Below are positions 8,437-17,127 of a stretch of 64,000 nt of DNA, piece after piece. The position numbers and the translations under genes are program-made. Positions within the stretch are counted from its first letter, which is position 1; the number at the start of each line of letters is the position of its first letter. Origin of the DNA: Sinorhizobium fredii USDA 257 (GTDB taxonomy: Bacteria; Pseudomonadota; Alphaproteobacteria; Rhizobiales; Rhizobiaceae); NCBI RefSeq assembly GCF_000265205.3, contig NC_018000.1, positions 1,922,001-1,986,000 on the forward strand, read 5' to 3'. The notes under the pieces are model-generated. The model was given only the letters and a program-made list of their open reading frames with translations, was not told the DNA's origin and made no database searches.

Positions 8437-10146
8437 ATGTCCAAAGCCCTACAGCGCGACGGCGCAGTCTCCATGCTCGCAGATGTCGACCCCGTCACCC
8501 TGACGGTCATCGAGAAAGGTCTTCAACAGGTTTGTACCGAGATGGATCTTGTGCACGAGAAAACTTCGTTCTCGCCGATTATCTCGGAAGCGTACGATCG
8601 CGCAAACGGCATCTACCATCGCGAGGATGGCCGAATGATCGCTCAAGGCGAATTAGGTTTGCCCATCTTCTTGGGGCAACTCGCAGTCACCACCAATACG
8701 GTTATAAGGACCAGGGACGATCTAGTCGACGGTGACATTGTCATCATGAATGACCCCTATTTGGGCGGCTCCCACCTAATGGACGTCAGGATGATCCGTC
8801 CGTTCTACTATAATGGCCGTCTGTGGGCCTATCTCTCCAACGTCGGCCACTGGCGGGACACCGGTGGAGTCGTTCCGGGAGGGTTTACGACTCGGTCGAC
8901 GGAGATCCATCAGGAGGGCTTACGCATCCCCCCCATCAAGCTTGTGAAGGCGGGCGAGATGCAGGATGACGTGCTCCAGCTCATCCTTAACAACATCAGG
9001 GTGCCTAACGATTCTCTTGGCGACGTAAAGGCGCAGATTGCAGCGCTCAGCGCCGGCGCGAAACGCTTGACCGCTCTGCTTGACCGTTACGGCGAGAACC
9101 TTGTGGACCAAGCCATTGCCGAATTGGAAGTGCGCTCCGAACGCCTGATGCGATCCCACATCGAGACGATTCCCGACGGCGTCTGGAGCGCGGTCGCTCA
9201 TGTTGATAGCGATGGGATCGTGAACGAGCCGCTGACAATTCGTGTGAACCTCCAAGTTTCTGGATCTGACATGCAGGTGGACTTCGCGGGCTCGAGTGCG
9301 CCGTGCGCCGGACCCTTGAACACCGTGTGGGCGACTACGCTCAGCGCCGTTTACATCGCGCTGAAGCATATTTTCCCAGATGTTCCGATGAACGCAGGTT
9401 GTTTCCGCCCTATCCAGGTGGAGGAGCCGCGCGGCACCTTCCTCTATGCCGAATACCCTAGTCCTACAGCGGGTTCGGCGGCCGAGGTATCACAGCGCAT
9501 TATTGAAGCCATCTTGTTGGCGCTCGCACCGGCCATACCCGATAGGATCTTCGCTCCGCCGGCGGGAACAAGCGGCAATCTCAGCCTCGGCGGCGTCGAC
9601 CCATTAACTGGTGAGAACTACGTCATGTATTATTTTTCCGGCGGAGGCTACGGGGGTTGGTATGACGGTGACGGTATTAGTAACGGCTGTGCCACTATTG
9701 GCATTTCCAAGACGCAACCGGTCGAGGTTCTGGAGCTTCGCTATCCCGTGATCTTTGAGCATTATTCGCTTCGAGAGGATTCGGGTGGGGCCGGAAAATA
9801 TCGAGGGGGATTGGGCGTCGATTATCGAATGAAGCTCCTGAGGGGAACGGCAACGGCCTCATTCATGATGGACCATGGACGGCAGGGCCCACCCGGCACG
9901 CTTGGTGGGCTCCCCGGGGCTGCGAACGAAATTGTCGTCTCTCGCGATGGTCAAGCCGAGATACCCGAACACATTTCAAAGGGAGAAGGATATGTCATGC
10001 GACCAGGAGATTGGATTGATGTGAAAACCCCGGGTGGAGGAGGATATGGAGATCCTTGCGAAAGAGACTGCGGTCGCATAGCGAAGGATGAGAAGAGTGG
10101 TTACCTGGCTCGAACGAGCAGCTTTATGCCCTCGCCGGGTGAATAA
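8437..10146 (+). CDS. hyuB: Hydantoinase/oxoprolinase family subunit B
   Basis: Partner of the subunit encoded just upstream; together they form the ATP-dependent amidohydrolase. 569 aa, typical length. Family features: DPVTLTVIEKGLQQV at the N terminus, the metal-binding-type stretch NDPYLGGSHLMDVRMIRPFY, VGHWRDTGG, the DFAGSSAPCAGPLN region, YPSPTAGSAAEVSQRI and the closing TPGGGGYGDP. GAGGA lies before the ATG. The gap to hyuA is 30 bp and to the aminotransferase 63 bp, so all are likely co-transcribed. Confidence 0.92.
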   Translation: MSKALQRDGAVSMLADVDPVTLTVIEKGLQQVCTEMDLVHEKTSFSPIISEAYDRANGIYHREDGRMIAQGELGLPIFLGQLAVTTNTVIRTRDDLVDGDIVIMNDPYLGGSHLMDVRMIRPFYYNGRLWAYLSNVGHWRDTGGVVPGGFTTRSTEIHQEGLRIPPIKLVKAGEMQDDVLQLILNNIRVPNDSLGDVKAQIAALSAGAKRLTALLDRYGENLVDQAIAELEVRSERLMRSHIETIPDGVWSAVAHVDSDGIVNEPLTIRVNLQVSGSDMQVDFAGSSAPCAGPLNTVWATTLSAVYIALKHIFPDVPMNAGCFRPIQVEEPRGTFLYAEYPSPTAGSAAEVSQRIIEAILLALAPAIPDRIFAPPAGTSGNLSLGGVDPLTGENYVMYYFSGGGYGGWYDGDGISNGCATIGISKTQPVEVLELRYPVIFEHYSLREDSGGAGKYRGGLGVDYRMKLLRGTATASFMMDHGRQGPPGTLGGLPGAANEIVVSRDGQAEIPEHISKGEGYVMRPGDWIDVKTPGGGGYGDPCERDCGRIAKDEKSGYLARTSSFMPSPGE

Positions 10147-10209
10147 AAGTGGGCGGCTTTGACACGATCAAAGTCGCAGAAAGTTCGAGTTCCAGGGGGA
10201 AATATTCCT

Positions 10210-11604
10210 ATGCGATTGAATGGCAATGTCGTAGACGAGCTGAATCGCTCGATAGATCAATTGAGGCGCGAATTCGCGCAAAGAAATCCGCTGAGCGAAC
10301 GCGCTGCTCTCGATGCGAGGCGGGTTCTCCCAGGAGGCAATACCCGATCTGTGCTGTTTTACGAACCGTTTCCGCTGACGATCCTATCCGGAAAGGGGGC
10401 CGACATAACCGATCTGGACGGCCATAGCTATGCCGATTTCGTCGGCGAGTTTTCCGCCGGATTGTACGGCCATTCGGATGCAGTCATTCGGAAGGCCATC
10501 ATCGACGCGCTCGATGATGGCACCGTTCTCGCCGGCCCCAATCGATACGAGGCAAAGTTCGCGGAATCCTTGCAATCTCGTTTTCCCAGCATGGAACTCC
10601 TGCGCTTCTGCAATTCCGGTACTGAGGCGAACATCCTTGCCCTCGTTACCGCGCAGTATTTCACGCGCCGGCGCAAGATCATGGTTTTCGAAGGTGCATA
10701 TCACGGCGGCGTGCTAGTTTTCCCAATTGGTGGAAGCCCGATTAACGTGCCGTTCGATTTCATCGTCGCTCCCTATAATGATGGCGACGCGGCTGCGAAG
10801 CTTATTAAAGAAAATCAAAACGACCTTGCGGCCGTCATCGTCGAACCAATCTTGGGCGCGGGCGGAAATCTTCCGGGCACGACCGATTTCTTTTCCGCTC
10901 TCAGGCGCGAAACTGAAGCTGTCGGAACGCTCCTGATCTTCGACGAAGTCAAGACCTCGCGTTGTGGCGCTGCCGGAATGCAGGGCCGGATTGGCATCAG
11001 GCCAGATTTGACGACCCTCGGCAAATATCTTGGCGGAGGGTTGCCGATTGGTGCGTTCGGTGGGCGTACCGACATCATGGATCACTATAATCCCTACAAG
11101 CCTGACTCACTACGCCATGCGGGGACCTTCAACAATAATGTTTGCACGATGGCCGCTGGACTCGCTGGTTTGACGAAGGTGTTTACGCCTGAGCGTGCTG
11201 ACGTCTTTCATGAGGAAAGCGAGCGGCTGCGACTGGAGTTCCAGCGGATCGTCGATCTCAGTTCCGTGCCGTTGTGTTTCACAGGTCTCGGATCGCTCTG
11301 TACACTTCATCTTGCTGGAACGCCGCTTCAGGAAGCGGCAGATGTGACACCGCTTAGCCGTCGGGTCGGCCTTCTTTTCCACATGTACGGCTTGCTGAAC
11401 GGCGTCGCCGTCGCCGGGCGCGGAGACTTCTACCAATCTCTTCCGATGACTGCGGCACATCGCCAAGCAGCAAGCGCGGTCCTTGCCGCGTTCGTTGGCG
11501 AATATGGAGAACTAATCTCCAGTCTCGCGGAAGAGAATGCGCGGGCACTCCCGCGAAGCGCTTGCCTACAGCGCATATCTACCAATCGTCAAAGCAACGC
11601 GTGA
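10210..11604 (+). CDS. Class III aminotransferase, beta-transaminase (beta-amino acid aminotransferase) type
   Basis: PLP enzyme predicted to move the amino group of a beta-amino acid to a keto acid acceptor. 464 aa. PLP lysine is Lys272 in LTTLGKYLGGG; FDEVKTSR holds the PLP-nitrogen Asp. The regions PGGNTRSVLFYEPFPLTI, FCNSGTEAN, AYHGGVL and HAGTFNNNVCTMAAG closely follow the Variovorax/Mesorhizobium beta-phenylalanine aminotransferases as I remember them. Arg46 and Arg404 fall where those enzymes have carboxylate-binding Arg41 and Arg398. Related glutamate-1-semialdehyde aminomutases are the alternative, less likely here. The start at 10210 follows AGGGGGA. Placement after hyuAB and in the same regulon as a BKACE suggests it makes the beta-keto acid that the BKACE cleaves. 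Confidence 0.87.
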   Translation: MRLNGNVVDELNRSIDQLRREFAQRNPLSERAALDARRVLPGGNTRSVLFYEPFPLTILSGKGADITDLDGHSYADFVGEFSAGLYGHSDAVIRKAIIDALDDGTVLAGPNRYEAKFAESLQSRFPSMELLRFCNSGTEANILALVTAQYFTRRRKIMVFEGAYHGGVLVFPIGGSPINVPFDFIVAPYNDGDAAAKLIKENQNDLAAVIVEPILGAGGNLPGTTDFFSALRRETEAVGTLLIFDEVKTSRCGAAGMQGRIGIRPDLTTLGKYLGGGLPIGAFGGRTDIMDHYNPYKPDSLRHAGTFNNNVCTMAAGLAGLTKVFTPERADVFHEESERLRLEFQRIVDLSSVPLCFTGLGSLCTLHLAGTPLQEAADVTPLSRRVGLLFHMYGLLNGVAVAGRGDFYQSLPMTAAHRQAASAVLAAFVGEYGELISSLAEENARALPRSACLQRISTNRQSNA

Positions 11605-11617
11605 TTACGGGAGAAAT

Positions 11618-12079
11618 GTGGTGGACGAGACTTCGGCCAAGAGCGCATTTGATCAAGCCATGAAGAATTACAAACCTGAGTTTGGCAAGTTCTTTCTGGC
11701 GCAGTTGCTGGCGCTCGATATTTCGTACCCCGATGATAGATGTGTCATCCGCTTTCCTGTGCACGACTTCCTCTTCAATCCGCAGGGATCGCTGCACGGC
11801 GGGGTCGTTGCCACGGTGATGGATATTTCGATGGGGCATCTCCTCCATCGCAGCTATGACCGCGCCGGTACGACAATAGAAATGAAGGTTCAGTACATGC
11901 GCCCGATAAATGCTGGAACCGCTGTCTGCACCGGACAGTTCTTGAAGCGCGGGAGGAGTATTGCGTTCCTGGAGTCTCGCCTTGAGGACTCGTCAGGAGC
12001 ACTGGCGGCTATCGCCACATCAACGTGGAAGTGCAGCAAACCGGGTCAGAACGAGAAAGAGATCGCTGAGCGCATCTGA
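11618..12079 (+). CDS. PaaI-type hotdog-fold thioesterase
   Basis: Predicted acyl-CoA thioesterase, 153 aa, cytosolic. The hotdog signature FNPQGSLHGGVVATVMDISMGH carries the HGG loop and the acidic residue on the central helix; VQYMRPINAG and a ARG-like basic strand follow. The GTG at 11618 is preferred because GGGAGAA precedes it and it lies 13 bp after the aminotransferase stop; an in-frame ATG at 11537 would overlap that gene by 68 bp and has no good ribosome site. Last gene of the hyuA operon. It may release CoA from the BKACE product. Confidence 0.85.
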   Translation: MVDETSAKSAFDQAMKNYKPEFGKFFLAQLLALDISYPDDRCVIRFPVHDFLFNPQGSLHGGVVATVMDISMGHLLHRSYDRAGTTIEMKVQYMRPINAGTAVCTGQFLKRGRSIAFLESRLEDSSGALAAIATSTWKCSKPGQNEKEIAERI

Positions 12080-12289
12080 AATCGATCAGGCAACCGTCGA
12101 GCGCTGGGCGATGCCGCGTCCTCCGGGTTGATTCGTATTCCAACTTGATCTTGTCCGAAGGTGCGAGGTTGCAATGCGGCCAGCTTTTTGGAACTATGTC
12201 CTAGATTTCTGGGTTTGCAACGGGGCTGACTGAGCGGTTATTGCATTCGTCAGAAGCGTGGCGTGACAATGCGTAAGGAGGCAAATGCG

Positions 12290-13087
12290 ATGACCGAAGA
12301 GTCCGATTCGGCGGCGGGACCACTTGAACGGTATATTTCCTTCCTGGAACTCATCGCAGCATTCCCTGGCGAGCTTACAACCGCAGATGTCGCGCACGCG
12401 CTGCAACTACCGAAATCGACAGCCCACCGGCTGCTGCGTGTCCTGAGCCGCTCGGGCCTTGTCGAGGGTGGAGATCACAAGGAGCGCACCCTTTCACTTG
12501 GAAATCGACTGACGCGGCTCGTGTATGCTGCTGGCCATGCAGATTGGATCGAAGCTGCAGTTCTGCCAACGCTCGTTCAAGCAACGGCGAAGTTTCCAAA
12601 TGCCTCTATTTTTGTGTCTCGACTGGCCGGCCATCGCGTCTTTGTCGTTGCCTCGGCCGCAGGTGATCCACGCTGGAAAAGCTATGTCATACCGGGCCAA
12701 GAGTTGCCTCCCCATGCCGCAGCGAGCGCCAAAATCATTCTCGCCCATCAGGACCCATCGATATTAGACAAGGCACTGGAGAGGCCTTTGCAGGCTTTCA
12801 CCCGGAACACGGTTACCGATCCTGGCATCGTCAGGAAGGAGATAGAGGAAGCTCGCAATGAGGGCTTTGCAGCTTGCGTGGAGTGCATTCACGAGGGGAT
12901 GTCAGCATTATCGGTCCCGATCCACATACCGACAGACGGGGTCATTTACTCGGTTGGCATCACTGGCCCTATAACGCGCGCGATCACGGAAGATCGTGCG
13001 TCTATCGTAGCCCTGCTGCGGGAAATCGCTAAGGCCCTGACACCCATCCTTTCGCTGCGCGGGCGTACTGGAGGAAAGGCGGCGTGA
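12290..13087 (+). CDS. IclR-family transcriptional regulator
   Basis: 265 aa. N-terminal winged helix-turn-helix (about residues 15-70) with TTADVAHALQLPKSTAHRLL, then the IclR effector domain including PHAAASAKIILA, and GFAACVECIHEGMSALSVP near residue 200. AGGAGG lies 8 nt before the ATG at 12290, which decides this start over an upstream in-frame ATG. It sits inside region 1 between the hyuA operon and the convergent FAD oxidase. IclR proteins bind short pseudo-palindromes, so it is the best candidate reader of the 17-bp palindrome; no copy of that palindrome is seen before its own gene, so it may not be autoregulated. The TetR protein at 168 is the alternative. Confidence 0.9.
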   Translation: MTEESDSAAGPLERYISFLELIAAFPGELTTADVAHALQLPKSTAHRLLRVLSRSGLVEGGDHKERTLSLGNRLTRLVYAAGHADWIEAAVLPTLVQATAKFPNASIFVSRLAGHRVFVVASAAGDPRWKSYVIPGQELPPHAAASAKIILAHQDPSILDKALERPLQAFTRNTVTDPGIVRKEIEEARNEGFAACVECIHEGMSALSVPIHIPTDGVIYSVGITGPITRAITEDRASIVALLREIAKALTPILSLRGRTGGKAA

Positions 13088-13166
13088 TGTTCACGCTGCG
13101 AAGGAATGATGGTCAGTCCTTCACGCCGGTCGCGAATGCTGCGGCCCATGTCTCGCCATAAGCCTG

Positions 13167-14594
13167 TTATAAATCCGATCCGCGGACAGGCGGAACGTGT
13201 ACTAGCTTGCCTGGATTGAAGGTCGTCGAAGGGTCCAGTGCTCTCCGAACGCGCTGCATCAGGGATAAGGAGGTGCGATCCTTGTAATGCGCCAGAAGCT
13301 CGATCTTTGATTGGCCGATGCCGTGTTCCGCGCTGATCGATCCTCCCAGTGTCGTAACGAGGTCGTAAACTGCCCGGTTGATGCAATCCGCGTCTTCAGC
13401 GGGGGCCAAAACATTGAAGTGTATATTGCCGTCTCCGACATGCCCGAATGCAATCGGCCGTGCATGGGGGACGTGAGTTCTTACAGTTGCTGGAGCTCGC
13501 GCCAGGAAATCGGAGATACGCGAGACTGGGATCGAGATGTCGTGCTTGGCGCTTGGGCCATGGCGGCGCTCGGCTTCTGTGATCTCGTCGCGCAGACGCC
13601 AAAGCTCCACGCGCTGCTTCTCGCTTTGCGCCAGCACTGCATCCATTGCAATGCCGATTTCAAAAGCGCTCGCCAGGCTTCTTTCGACGATATCATCGAG
13701 GACCACTTCCTTCACCGTCGCGGAAACCTCCGCCAACACGTACCAGGGGTAGGACTGTTCAAATGGATCACGTGCTTCCTCCACCACTCCGAACACGAGA
13801 TCGAGGCAGACGCGCTCGATCAGTTCAAAGGCGGTCAGTGAGTCTCCAAGTTCCGATTGGAGATACCTTAACAAGCGAACAGCTGCCGCTGGCGACGGAA
13901 CGGCGATAAACGTCGTAACGCATGAGTGCGGCAACGGGAAAAGCTTGATCGCGGCCGCCGTGACAATACCGAGAGTGCCTTCCGAACCAATGAATAGCTG
14001 CTTGAGATCGTAGCCGGCATTGTTCTTACGGAGTCGCTGAAGCCCGTTCCAAATCGACCCGTCGGCCAATATCACCTCAAGGCCCAAGACCAGCTCACGC
14101 GTCGAGCCGAAACGCAGAACGTTGGTTCCCCCGGCATTTGTAGAGACTATGCCGCCAATTTGCGCGCTTCCTTCCGCCGCAAGACTGATCGGTAACAGCC
14201 GACCAGCAGTCCTAGCAGCCGCCTGCGCGTTCTGAAGAATAACGCCGGCCTCCACGACGATCACGTTGTCGAGGAGATCGAGGTCGCGAATTCGATTGAG
14301 GCGCCTCAACGACACCACGATCTGCTGCGACCCCTCATGCTTGGTGAGTGGCACGCCGCCGCCGACCAATCCAGTGTTGCCGCCCTGCGGGACGACCTTC
14401 ACGCCATGGGCTGATGCGATCCGCACCGCGACGGCCACCTCGTCCGCTGTGGACGGCTCCACAACCCCAAGCGCCGTTCCGCGGTACCGGCTCCTCCAGT
14501 CCACGAGATAAGGAGCCATGTCGTTTGCGTCGGTCTTGATGGCCGAATGCCCGAGCGCCGATCTCAGCTCTCTCAGAAAGGGTTTCTCGTGCAG
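13167..14594 (-). CDS. FAD-binding oxidase of the D-2-hydroxyacid dehydrogenase (GlcD) type, likely CTG start
   Basis: Flavoprotein predicted to oxidise a D-2-hydroxy acid. N-terminal FAD domain with VVPQGGNTGLVGGGVP and the SAQIGGIVSTNAGGTNVLRFG loop; C-terminal domain with the metal/substrate His cluster FGHVGDGNIHFNVL and SAEHGIGQSK. The first ATG (14519) falls inside a conserved block: the preceding in-frame codons read FLRELRSALGHSAIKTDAND, which matches the usual N terminus of this family. The only start-like codon behind a ribosome site is CTG at 14594, 8 nt after a perfect AGGAGG. I therefore annotate 475 aa from CTG. It lies 65 bp behind the PLP decarboxylase gene and is likely co-transcribed with it. 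Confidence 0.85.
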   Translation of the reverse strand: MHEKPFLRELRSALGHSAIKTDANDMAPYLVDWRSRYRGTALGVVEPSTADEVAVAVRIASAHGVKVVPQGGNTGLVGGGVPLTKHEGSQQIVVSLRRLNRIRDLDLLDNVIVVEAGVILQNAQAAARTAGRLLPISLAAEGSAQIGGIVSTNAGGTNVLRFGSTRELVLGLEVILADGSIWNGLQRLRKNNAGYDLKQLFIGSEGTLGIVTAAAIKLFPLPHSCVTTFIAVPSPAAAVRLLRYLQSELGDSLTAFELIERVCLDLVFGVVEEARDPFEQSYPWYVLAEVSATVKEVVLDDIVERSLASAFEIGIAMDAVLAQSEKQRVELWRLRDEITEAERRHGPSAKHDISIPVSRISDFLARAPATVRTHVPHARPIAFGHVGDGNIHFNVLAPAEDADCINRAVYDLVTTLGGSISAEHGIGQSKIELLAHYKDRTSLSLMQRVRRALDPSTTFNPGKLVHVPPVRGSDL

Positions 14595-14659
14595 TTTAAA
14601 AACCTCCTGCTTCGGCAGCTACCGGGAGGCTCCCGGCCCCGCCGCCGCTAGATTTCCGA

Positions 14660-15916
14660 TTAGTAGCTATGTTCGTCGTATGCCACAGGCGCCGCCACAT
14701 TGCCGCGCACATGATCAATGGCCTTGCGAACCTCCGCCAGATACTCGGTGACGGTTGCAAGGTGAGCGGGATTGACGCCTTGCTGAATGGCTTTTGGTTC
14801 GCGCATGCGCCCTCGTAGCCAGCCGCATTCTTCGAGGCGATCCGCAACGGCATAAATGTCGAGCTTGGGGTCGCTGGTTGCAAACGAGATCAGATTGCTC
14901 TCGCCATTCGGCGTCAGGCAATAAATGTCGGGAATTGCATTCAAGCCTTCTATCAACTGCATGGTGGCATCCATCGTGAGCTTCGCCGCCCGAAGGTAGC
15001 CCTCCACGCCGAGAAAGTGCATCACGGCCCAAGCGGACGCGATCGCTCCGCCGGCCTTTGTTCCAAGGAAGGTAGGGGTGGAATAAGTACCACGCGGCCA
15101 GCCGCTGAAAGAGAAGCGTTCGTGTTCTTGATCCTCGACATCTCGATAGAGCACGACGCTTGCACCTTTAGCCGCATATCCGAACTTATGAATATCCGCC
15201 GACAGGCTGGATACGCCAGGCACGCGGAAGTCCCACTCGGGAATTGGATACCCGAGCCGCTCGGCGAACGGCGAAAGAAATCCTCCCCAGCAGCCATCCA
15301 CATGAAGACGCAGGTCTCTTTCTTGCGCCAGCCTTCCGATCTTGCTGATCGGATCGAAGGTTCCAAATGGATAATTCGGCGCAGACGCAAAGAGCATCAT
15401 CGTCTTTTGGTCGATCGAAGTGCGCAGGAGTGCAGGGTCTGCCCGGAATTCAGCGGTGTGCGGTGTCCGCCTGATATCGACGCCCAGGAGTTGACCAGCC
15501 TTGTCGAGGCAAGGGTGAGCGGTCTCGCAAGCCACGATGTTGTAGCGTCCATCTGGCTCGCCGCGCCTGTGCCGCGTCAGGTCGCGCGCGGTCTTGACCG
15601 CCATGAAAATGCTTTCGGTTCCACCCGACGTGAAGGAGGCTCCGGCGGCCGCGGGTGCGTTGAAGAGCGATATCGCCATCGACTTGATGTCGTCGGTCAT
15701 CAACTCGAGGCTCTTGAAGGCGCGGCCGGCGCCCAAGCCGTTTTCGGCTATGTATTCGCCATAGGCCTCGCGCTGCACATCAAGGGTCTCGTCGTCGACG
15801 AAGTAGGTATAAGAGGGCACCCGTCCAGCGCGCCAGTCGAAGTCGAGCGACTTCATCTGCCTGAGCTCCTGCATTATGACGTCTCTTTCCAAACCCTTTG
15901 CCGGTATCTGCTTCAT
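14660..15916 (-). CDS. Group II PLP-dependent decarboxylase / sphingosine-1-phosphate-lyase-like enzyme
   Basis: Fold-type I PLP enzyme, 418 aa. The Schiff-base lysine is Lys244 in SADIHKFGYAAKG, the PLP Asp is Asp207 in HVDGCWGG, and GASFTSGGTESIFMAV is the phosphate-binding region. The layout matches glutamate/tyrosine decarboxylase relatives and sphingosine-1-phosphate lyase; bacterial members can cleave phosphorylated amino alcohols, decarboxylate amino acids or split beta-hydroxy amino acids, so the reaction is not decided. It follows livM copy 1 by 95 bp on the same strand and precedes the FAD oxidase, so it probably belongs to the transport operon controlled by operator copy E. Confidence 0.85.
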   Translation of the reverse strand: MKQIPAKGLERDVIMQELRQMKSLDFDWRAGRVPSYTYFVDDETLDVQREAYGEYIAENGLGAGRAFKSLELMTDDIKSMAISLFNAPAAAGASFTSGGTESIFMAVKTARDLTRHRRGEPDGRYNIVACETAHPCLDKAGQLLGVDIRRTPHTAEFRADPALLRTSIDQKTMMLFASAPNYPFGTFDPISKIGRLAQERDLRLHVDGCWGGFLSPFAERLGYPIPEWDFRVPGVSSLSADIHKFGYAAKGASVVLYRDVEDQEHERFSFSGWPRGTYSTPTFLGTKAGGAIASAWAVMHFLGVEGYLRAAKLTMDATMQLIEGLNAIPDIYCLTPNGESNLISFATSDPKLDIYAVADRLEECGWLRGRMREPKAIQQGVNPAHLATVTEYLAEVRKAIDHVRGNVAAPVAYDEHSY

Positions 15917-16011
15917 CTCGCGTTATCCTGAATCTGCCCGCTTTAGCTGCGGGACAACCTCGAAGTGAAAGTAAGGGGCACTCTGCGCTGGCGCGATAGT
16001 TCCGAAGCCGG

Positions 16012-17127
16012 CTAGGCTCTTACGGAACTTGTGTCTTCAACATCGTTCACAAAGGCTGCACCGTCTTCCTCAGCCGTTTTTAGGCTAGGTGCCTCCGGTG
16101 CTTCGGCTGCGTGGTTTGCCATTGACCAAGGCAAGCTAAGTTCTCGCCCGCCCATAATCCCGCCCTTCCGAAAGACCAGGATCAGTAGCATGATGACGGC
16201 GAGGATCAGCTCCTGCGACCCCGGTGGGAAAGCGATGTCCATGGCCCCAAGCTGAAAGCCTGCTTCCGCGCGGCGGAAGACATCGATCACAACACTGATA
16301 ACAGCCACGCCTAATACTGTCCCTGCGAGGCTTTGCATGCCGCCAATCACGAGCATCGCCACGATCAAGAATGTCTGGTTCAGGAAAAAGGTCCCGATTG
16401 AGACGGTGCCCGTGAAATGCGCAAAAAGGACGCCGCCAAGTCCTGCCACGAAGCCGGACAAGGTAAAGGCAAACAGACGCGTCCAATAGAGGGATATGCC
16501 CGAAGCGGCGGCGGCTATTTCATCCTCACGCGTAGCCCTTAGCATGAGCCCCCAACGTGATGTCTGGTAAAGATAGGCGATGACAATAGCGACGAGGGCA
16601 CACGCTAAAGCGACCCAGATCGTCACGTAGACGGGCAGGCCCACGATGGTTGATGTCCCCATCGTGACGCTATCCCAATTGGAGTAAACGACATTTAGGA
16701 TGAAGAGGAGCGCGAGCGTCGAGATCGAGGCGCCTAGGCCAGTAAGCCGCATCAGGACTAGCCCCGACAGAAAGGCGACGCCTCCTGCCAATCCAATCGA
16801 CGTCAGTGCCGCCGGCAGAAGGGGGAACGTATTGTCACGCAGAAAGGCAGGCAGACCAGACATAGTTATGGGCTTTAGCATCTGGCAGCACGTCTGCCAT
16901 GCTGTCGCATAGGCGGCGATCGCACAAAAAGCCATATGCCCGAATGAGACGATCCCGGAATTGCCCACGAATATGTATAGGCCGACGGCGAAGACGAGGC
17001 GTATCAACGCTTCTGTGGCGACGCGGTGCACGCTCGGCGAGGTGAACTGTGCAAGGAGGAGCACTGCGATCAACAACGGGACGACCAAGCCAATAACTGG
17101 GAACATGAGACGGACCAGGCGCATCAC
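16012..17127 (-). CDS. livM: Branched-chain-type ABC permease LivM, copy 1
   Basis: Inner-membrane permease, 371 aa, about ten hydrophobic segments. The LivM signature SGFVAGLGGVLFAHFTGTVS and the cytoplasmic loop RWGLMLRATREDEIAAAASGI are seen. The ATG overlaps the livH stop as ATGA, showing translational coupling. The cytosolic C-terminal tail from about residue 335 is acidic and variable. It is a close paralogue of the permease at 26031-27128. Confidence 0.92.
   Translation of the reverse strand: MMRLVRLMFPVIGLVVPLLIAVLLLAQFTSPSVHRVATEALIRLVFAVGLYIFVGNSGIVSFGHMAFCAIAAYATAWQTCCQMLKPITMSGLPAFLRDNTFPLLPAALTSIGLAGGVAFLSGLVLMRLTGLGASISTLALLFILNVVYSNWDSVTMGTSTIVGLPVYVTIWVALACALVAIVIAYLYQTSRWGLMLRATREDEIAAAASGISLYWTRLFAFTLSGFVAGLGGVLFAHFTGTVSIGTFFLNQTFLIVAMLVIGGMQSLAGTVLGVAVISVVIDVFRRAEAGFQLGAMDIAFPPGSQELILAVIMLLILVFRKGGIMGGRELSLPWSMANHAAEAPEAPSLKTAEEDGAAFVNDVEDTSSVRA

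Noticed and set aside
15017..15931. A 304-codon open frame on the plus strand
   Set aside because: Antisense to the PLP decarboxylase, whose lysine and phosphate motifs are clear.
16000..16031. A further GTTCCG...CGGAAC pair resembling the regulon palindrome
   Set aside because: The arms are separated by far more than 5 bp and lie at the end of livM copy 1, not at a promoter.
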